Source of the DNA: Lachnoclostridium sp. UBA1434
Lineage (GTDB): Bacteria > Bacillota > Clostridia > Lachnospirales > Lachnospiraceae
Reading direction: 5' to 3'
Assembly (NCBI GenBank): GCA_002329645.1
Contig: DCTS01000048.1
Span: 3,040-12,220 of the forward strand
Length of the DNA stretch: 9,181 nt
The notes beneath the pieces were generated by a model, which did not search any database, had not been told where the DNA came from, and was given only the letters and a program-made list of their open reading frames with translations. Positions 6,248-9,181 of this stretch are shown here, one piece after another. Numbering within the stretch: the first letter of the stretch is position 1; each line of letters opens with the position of its first letter. Made by a program: the position numbers and the translations under genes.

Positions 6248-6751
6248 ATGGATAATTATTTAAGGGTGGGCGTGATAACGTCAACTCACGGGATAAGAGG
6301 AGAAGTCAAGGTTTATGTAACAACCGATGACAAGAGCCGTTTTTCCGAGCTGGATTCTGTTTATCTTGATACAGGAAGGGAATTAATGCATCTTGAAATT
6401 GAAGGGGTAAAATACTTCAAGCAATTTGCCATACTCAAGTTTAAAGGCATCGACAATATAAATGACATTGAAAAATACCGCGGCAAGGATTTGCTGATCA
6501 CAAGACAGCAAGCTGTGAACCTTGAGGAAGATGAATACTTCATATACGATTTGCTTGGAATGGAGGTCTTTGCGGATACCGGTGAAAGAATCGGAGAGCT
6601 TGCTGAGATTCTAACCTCTCCTGCAAATGACGTATATGTAGTAAAAACACCGGAAGGTAAGGAGGTTCTTCTGCCTTCCATAAAAGAATGCATCCTTGAT
6701 ATTGATGAAGAAAGTAAAAGGATTACCGTCCATATGATGGATGGCCTTTGA
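6248..6751 (+). CDS. rimM: 16S rRNA processing / 30S maturation factor RimM
   Basis: RimM assists late 30S maturation, acting on the 16S 3' domain through binding to uS19. The 167-residue protein has an N-terminal RimM barrel (about 1-85) starting MDNYLRVGVITSTHGIRGEV, the family signature. The C-terminal PRC-barrel (about 93-167) contains YFIYDLLGMEV, GELAEILTSPANDVYVV and VLLPSIKECILDID. The ATG at 6248 is chosen because the signature begins right there, AAGGA at 6236-6240 is well spaced, and the length equals the family norm. An upstream in-frame reading to 6158 has no family similarity. The stop TGA (6749-6751) overlaps an ATG at 6751 in the trmD frame. Its placement before trmD is conserved in nearly all bacteria. 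Confidence 0.96.
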   Translation: MDNYLRVGVITSTHGIRGEVKVYVTTDDKSRFSELDSVYLDTGRELMHLEIEGVKYFKQFAILKFKGIDNINDIEKYRGKDLLITRQQAVNLEEDEYFIYDLLGMEVFADTGERIGELAEILTSPANDVYVVKTPEGKEVLLPSIKECILDIDEESKRITVHMMDGL

Positions 6752-6792
6752 TGTTTTTCAGGGCAAGGCATTATGAAAGGCACGGTGGATTG

Positions 6793-7578
6793 ATGAATTT
6801 TCATGTACTGACTTTATTTCCCGAGATGGTTATGTCAGGTCTGAATAACAGTATAATCGGAAGGGCTATGGAAAACGGGCTTATTACCCTTAATGCGGTC
6901 AATATAAGGGATTTCAGCGATGATAAGCATAAGCGCGTGGATGATTACCCATACGGAGGCGGAGCAGGTATGGTTATGCAGGCCGAGCCTGTTTATAAGG
7001 CGTATGCCTATGTGGCAAATCACATCCATTTAACCAGGGAAAACAGGGATAATCCGACGGAACGCAAAAAGCTCAGAGTTGTTTATGCTACCCCCCAGGG
7101 CAGCCGTTTCAATCAAAGCCTGGCCGAGGAGCTTGCACTTGAGGAGGACCTGATTATTTTATGCGGCCATTATGAGGGTATTGACGAAAGAGTACTTGAG
7201 ATGATAGTGACAGACAATGTTTCCATCGGGGATTATATTCTGACCGGAGGAGAGCTTGCCGCCATGGTTATGGTTGATGCCATAAGCAGACTGATACCCG
7301 GTGTGTTAAGCAATGAAATATCCGCTGAATTTGAATCCTTTCAGGACAACCTGCTTGAATATCCGCAATATACACGTCCCGAGGTATTCATGGGCCATAA
7401 GGTTCCGGAGGTGCTGTTGTCAGGCCACCATGCCAATATAGATGCATGGAGAAGGGAGCAGTCCATCATACGCACCTACGAGAGGCGTCCCGACCTGCTT
7501 GAAAAGGCCGAGCTTACCGAGGAAGAGCGAGAATTCCTGACATGCCTTATCTTCAGGAAAAACTATGATGTTTATTAA
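6793..7578 (+). CDS. trmD: tRNA (guanine-37-N1)-methyltransferase TrmD
   Basis: TrmD makes m1G37 in tRNAs using S-adenosylmethionine and so prevents +1 frameshifting. It is a homodimeric SPOUT enzyme with a trefoil knot. The 261-residue sequence has MNFHVLTLFPEM at the start, YPYGGGAGMVM (53-62), the cofactor loop LCGHYEGIDERV (123-134), the knot SIGDYILTGGEL (144-155) and YPQYTRPEVF (190-199). Position 181, where Haemophilus and E. coli TrmD have catalytic Asp169 in an EDSF motif, is Glu here (FESF), while R166 matches Arg154. Asp185 lies close by. The ATG at 6793 fits the family start, with GGTGGA at 6785-6790. An ATG at 6751 overlapping the rimM stop would add 14 residues. An insert around 78-94 explains the slightly longer length. 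Confidence 0.96.
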   Translation: MNFHVLTLFPEMVMSGLNNSIIGRAMENGLITLNAVNIRDFSDDKHKRVDDYPYGGGAGMVMQAEPVYKAYAYVANHIHLTRENRDNPTERKKLRVVYATPQGSRFNQSLAEELALEEDLIILCGHYEGIDERVLEMIVTDNVSIGDYILTGGELAAMVMVDAISRLIPGVLSNEISAEFESFQDNLLEYPQYTRPEVFMGHKVPEVLLSGHHANIDAWRREQSIIRTYERRPDLLEKAELTEEEREFLTCLIFRKNYDVY

Positions 7579-7708
7579 AATAATACTTACTGGTTTATCA
7601 GAGAATACTTGCTATATCTATTTAAATAATACCAGCAGGTTTATTAGATAACATTTGCAGGTTTTATTGGACAATACCTGCAATGTTTATTAAGAAAATA
7701 CTTGCAAT
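7570..7708 (+). repeat. Degenerate tandem repeat, about six units of 22-24 bp, between trmD and rplS
   Basis: Units begin near 7570, 7593, 7616, 7639, 7661 and 7685. They follow a pattern like GTTTATTARA, a few A/T bases, then AATACYTGCAR. Examples are GTTTATTAGATA then ACATTTGCAG (7639-7660), and GTTTATTAAGAA then AATACTTGCAAT (7685-7708). The first unit overlaps the trmD stop codon. Copies differ at several positions, so this is an old or selected array, not a recent slippage. It has no spacers and is not CRISPR. There is no coding frame through it. Confidence 0.7.
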
Positions 7709-7735
7709 TAATAATTTTCTGTGTTAAAGTATGAT
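7702..7735 (+). promoter_or_regulatory. Weak candidate promoter upstream of rplS
   Basis: TTGCAA (7702-7707) lies 17 nt before TAAAGT (7725-7730), which has TG one base upstream. A better-looking TATGAT at 7730-7735 lacks a well-spaced -35. The -35-like TTGCAA is the end of the last tandem repeat unit. The evidence is weak, and rplS may simply be read from upstream. Confidence 0.3.
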
Positions 7736-7747
7736 ATTGTGAGATGA

Positions 7748-7783
7748 GATGGTCCGCTGATACAGTAAGGTATTATGAACATC
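7748..7783 (+). promoter_or_regulatory. Possible structured leader of rplS
   Basis: GATGGTC (7748-7754) pairs with GAACATC (7777-7783) with one mismatch. Within it GATAC (7759-7763) pairs with GTATT (7770-7774), including one G-U. The stem ends 10 nt before the ribosome site of rplS. An L19-binding leader is known upstream of rplS in Bacillales (Rfam L19_leader); whether this matches that family I cannot say from sequence alone. Confidence 0.35.
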
Positions 7784-7807
7784 CGTATTAATTAGGAGGT
7801 CACATAA

Positions 7808-8155
7808 ATGAGCGATATTATTAAAGAAATTGAAGCCGCCCAGCTTAAGGAAAAGGTAGATGATTTCAGGGTTGGCGATACCGTAAAGGTATATGCAAAG
7901 GTTAAGGAAGGCAACCGCGAAAGAATTCAGGTGTTTGAAGGTACTGTTATTAAGAGGCAGAACGGCGGAGCAAGGGAAACCTTCACAGTAAGAAAGAGTT
8001 CAGGCGGCATCGGCGTAGAAAAGACATGGCCGCTGCACAGCCCGAGTATTGACAGAATTGAAGTAACCAGACACGGTAAAGCAAGACGCGCCAAGTTGTT
8101 CTATCTTCGTGAAAGAGTGGGCAAGAAGGCTAAGGTTAAGGAATTAATAAAGTAA
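7808..8155 (+). CDS. rplS: 50S ribosomal protein bL19
   Basis: bL19 sits at the 30S-50S interface of the large subunit. The 115-residue protein is the usual length, with the family blocks DFRVGDTVKVYAKVKEGNRERIQ, FEGTVIKRQNGGARETFTVRK, SGGIGVEKTWPLHSPSID and the basic C-terminus GKARRAKLFYLRERVGKKAK. AGGAGGT at 7794-7800 supports the ATG at 7808. It follows trmD after a 229-nt gap filled by a tandem repeat and a short leader, and it is closed by a strong intrinsic terminator. It is therefore probably the last gene of the ylxM-ffh operon or a single-gene unit of its own. Confidence 0.97.
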   Translation: MSDIIKEIEAAQLKEKVDDFRVGDTVKVYAKVKEGNRERIQVFEGTVIKRQNGGARETFTVRKSSGGIGVEKTWPLHSPSIDRIEVTRHGKARRAKLFYLRERVGKKAKVKELIK

Positions 8156-8182
8156 TTAAGAATTTCATATTTTATTAAAAAT

Positions 8183-8207
8183 GAGGGCGACGCCCTCTTT
8201 TTTATTT
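8183..8207 (+). terminator. Intrinsic terminator of rplS
   Basis: GAGGGC (8183-8188) pairs with GCCCTC (8192-8197) around a GAC loop and is followed by six T residues, an A and more T. Upstream A residues could give some activity on the other strand, but no gene there needs it. It ends the ribosomal operon before lepB. Confidence 0.9.
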
Positions 8208-8322
8208 TAAATAACAACTAAAGCAATGACTGTTGTGAACCGGTCTTTATTGAATCCAAAATTAGCTTACAAGCAATTCAACTTAAAAGCAATTGAATAT
8301 AATACGCTTTTTTACAATTATA

Positions 8323-8351
8323 TTGACTTCCTGCATTTCGATATATATAAT
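8323..8351 (+). promoter_or_regulatory. Distal lepB promoter
   Basis: TTGACT (8323-8328), a 17-nt spacer and a perfect TATAAT (8346-8351) match 11 of 12 consensus bases. The transcript would carry a leader of about 160 nt before lepB. Confidence 0.72.
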
Positions 8352-8454
8352 TAATAAAATTCACATTATACAAAAAGCACCGGACACCGGAGGGAACAGG
8401 TTACGGATAATAAAGAGAAAGTTATTAATGCATACGCATCCGGAAACTCTTTAA

Positions 8455-8483
8455 TTGAATATTACCAATATATGAGCTATAAT
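8455..8483 (+). promoter_or_regulatory. Proximal lepB promoter
   Basis: TTGAAT (8455-8460), a 17-nt spacer and TATAAT (8478-8483) give a second promoter. Its start near 8490 leaves a leader of about 30 nt with the lepB ribosome site. Confidence 0.55.
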
Positions 8484-8519
8484 TAAAACGATATACAAAA
8501 CTCAAGGGGACCAGCAGCA

Positions 8520-9116
8520 ATGGATTTTGATTTCGAAAAGAAAAGCAGAAAACCTCTTATAATGAAAATATTCATTGAGGTGTTTATCTGGGCAGCACAG
8601 ATAGCTGCCGTAATATTTCTTGCTTATTTTATCATATACTATGCATTGGAAAAAACGAATATGGTCGGCAGCTCCATGGAAGCAACATTGAACGATAAGG
8701 ACCCGATTATAATCAACAAGCTTTCGTACCGTTTCAAGGAGCCAAAGCGCTTTGATGTCATAGTCTTCAAGCAAAGCGGCAGGGAGCATGCATATTATGA
8801 TATTAAGCGAATAATCGGCCTTCCGGGGGAAACCGTCCTTATAAAGGACAATAATATTTATATTAACGGAGAACTTGTTTTTGATCCGGTTAATGCAGAG
8901 CCAATGGATAACTACGGGCTTGCCAGGGATGGGGTTACACTGGACGAGAACGAATACTTCGTTCTTGGAGATAATCGCAATAACAGCGAGGACAGCAGGT
9001 TTGCAAGCATCGGCAATATAACAAGGGATGAGATAATCGGCAAAGCGAGCTTGCGTCTGTCGCCCTTTAATTTTATAAACAAGCTGAACTTAAAGCATGA
9101 AAATGAAGAGGAATAA
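8520..9116 (+). CDS. lepB: Type I signal peptidase
   Basis: This membrane-bound serine protease removes signal peptides from exported pre-proteins on the outer face of the membrane. The 198-residue protein has a charged N-terminus, one hydrophobic anchor (about residues 18-40) and a catalytic domain. The nucleophile Ser52 lies in VGSSMEATL and the general-base Lys96 in YDIKRIIGLPGE. The third conserved block is EYFVLGDNRNNSEDSR. The single anchor and size match the Gram-positive SipS/LepB group rather than the two-span E. coli enzyme. The usual SMxPT proline is Ala here. AAGGGGA (8504-8510) supports the ATG. Its position between rplS and rbgA is absent in Bacillus subtilis but, from memory, occurs in clostridia, and it fits functionally with the SRP genes upstream. 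Confidence 0.95.
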   Translation: MDFDFEKKSRKPLIMKIFIEVFIWAAQIAAVIFLAYFIIYYALEKTNMVGSSMEATLNDKDPIIINKLSYRFKEPKRFDVIVFKQSGREHAYYDIKRIIGLPGETVLIKDNNIYINGELVFDPVNAEPMDNYGLARDGVTLDENEYFVLGDNRNNSEDSRFASIGNITRDEIIGKASLRLSPFNFINKLNLKHENEEE

Positions 9117-9149
9117 TAAACTAATAATTTTTCAAATGAGGTAAAGATT

Positions 9150-9181
9150 ATGGATATACAATGGTATCCCGGTCATATGAC
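9150..9181 (+). CDS. rbgA: Ribosome biogenesis GTPase RbgA (YlqF), first codons only (3' partial)
   Basis: The last 32 bases encode MDIQWYPGHM and run off the window. The WYPGHM motif near the N-terminus is the hallmark of YlqF/RbgA, a circularly permuted GTPase for late 50S assembly. The place just after rplS (with lepB between) matches the Firmicutes order. GAGGT at 9138-9142 lies 7 nt before the ATG. It follows lepB by 33 nt with no terminator, so the two are probably co-transcribed. Nothing of the GTPase domain can be seen. Confidence 0.85.
   Translation, partial: MDIQWYPGHM

Larger units (their letters stand above)
8208..8519 (+). other. Intergenic region between rplS and lepB
   Basis: These 312 nt hold no supported gene. 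They contain two promoters (8323-8351 and 8455-8483) and a further TATAAT at 8298-8303 without a good -35. The motif AAGCAATTNAA occurs at 8271-8281 and 8287-8297. There is also a direct repeat ACCGGA with a small CCGG dyad near 8380-8390, and a GGAGGG that is not followed by a start codon at usable distance. The only ATG reading of note (8428) is eight codons long. Confidence 0.6.

Noticed and set aside
6751..6792. TrmD start at the ATG overlapping the rimM stop
   Set aside because: Coupled initiation there is conceivable, but the family N-terminus (LTLFPEM) fits ATG 6793 and the extra residues resemble nothing I know.
7570..7708. CRISPR array
   Set aside because: The units are contiguous and degenerate, with no unique spacers, and no cas genes are present.
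8298..8303. Third lepB promoter at TATAAT
   Set aside because: The -35 position reads AATTCA, which matches poorly, and the TG upstream is off by one base.
8428..8454. Eight-codon leader peptide upstream of lepB
   Set aside because: It has no good ribosome site (GGAGGG is over 30 nt away) and no regulatory codon run.

Overview
The window looks like a chromosomal segment from a Gram-positive, probably anaerobic member of the Clostridia, most plausibly Lachnospiraceae-like. I infer this from the Firmicutes order ylxM-ffh-rpsP-khpA-rimM-trmD-rplS-lepB-rbgA, the AGGAGG-type ribosome binding sites, the AT-rich intergenic DNA with TTGACA/TATAAT promoters, and a decarboxylase-type biotin gene cluster. 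No database search was possible. Every gene I can support is on the + strand.

Region 1 (1-2028) is the end of a sodium-pump decarboxylase cluster. It holds the tail of an OadG-like membrane subunit, a separate biotin carrier protein with the biotin-lysine motif, and a carboxyltransferase (OadA/PycB family) that lacks its own biotin domain. The membrane beta subunit does not follow the carboxyltransferase, and no biotin carboxylase gene is visible.

Region 2 (2029-3677) holds a 262-nt intergenic stretch with a good promoter, an orphan membrane-anchored PAS histidine kinase with no adjacent response regulator, and a strong promoter overlapping a perfect 13-bp inverted repeat in front of ylxM. 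In many Firmicutes ftsY lies at about this place, so the kinase and decarboxylase genes mark a change of neighbourhood.

Region 3 (3678-8155) is the signal recognition particle and ribosome-maturation cluster: YlxM, Ffh (SRP54), ribosomal protein bS16, the KH-domain RNA-binding protein KhpA, 16S maturation factor RimM, tRNA m1G37 methyltransferase TrmD and ribosomal protein bL19. Together these serve co-translational membrane targeting, 30S and 50S assembly, and reading-frame maintenance. Two translation starts (ylxM and rimM) have Shine-Dalgarno bases inside predicted stems. The trmD-rplS gap holds about six degenerate copies of a roughly 23-bp tandem repeat, followed by a short, possibly structured rplS leader. 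A clear intrinsic terminator follows rplS.

Region 4 (8208-9181) has a 312-nt intergenic region with two good promoters, then type I signal peptidase (lepB), then the first codons of the 50S-assembly GTPase RbgA (YlqF).

This is mostly core genome, and I see no mobile element, CRISPR array, tRNA or rRNA. The points most worth a second look are the ylxM dyad, the trmD-rplS tandem repeat, a Glu in place of the catalytic Asp of TrmD, the orphan kinase with an atypical H-box, and the incomplete decarboxylase cluster.
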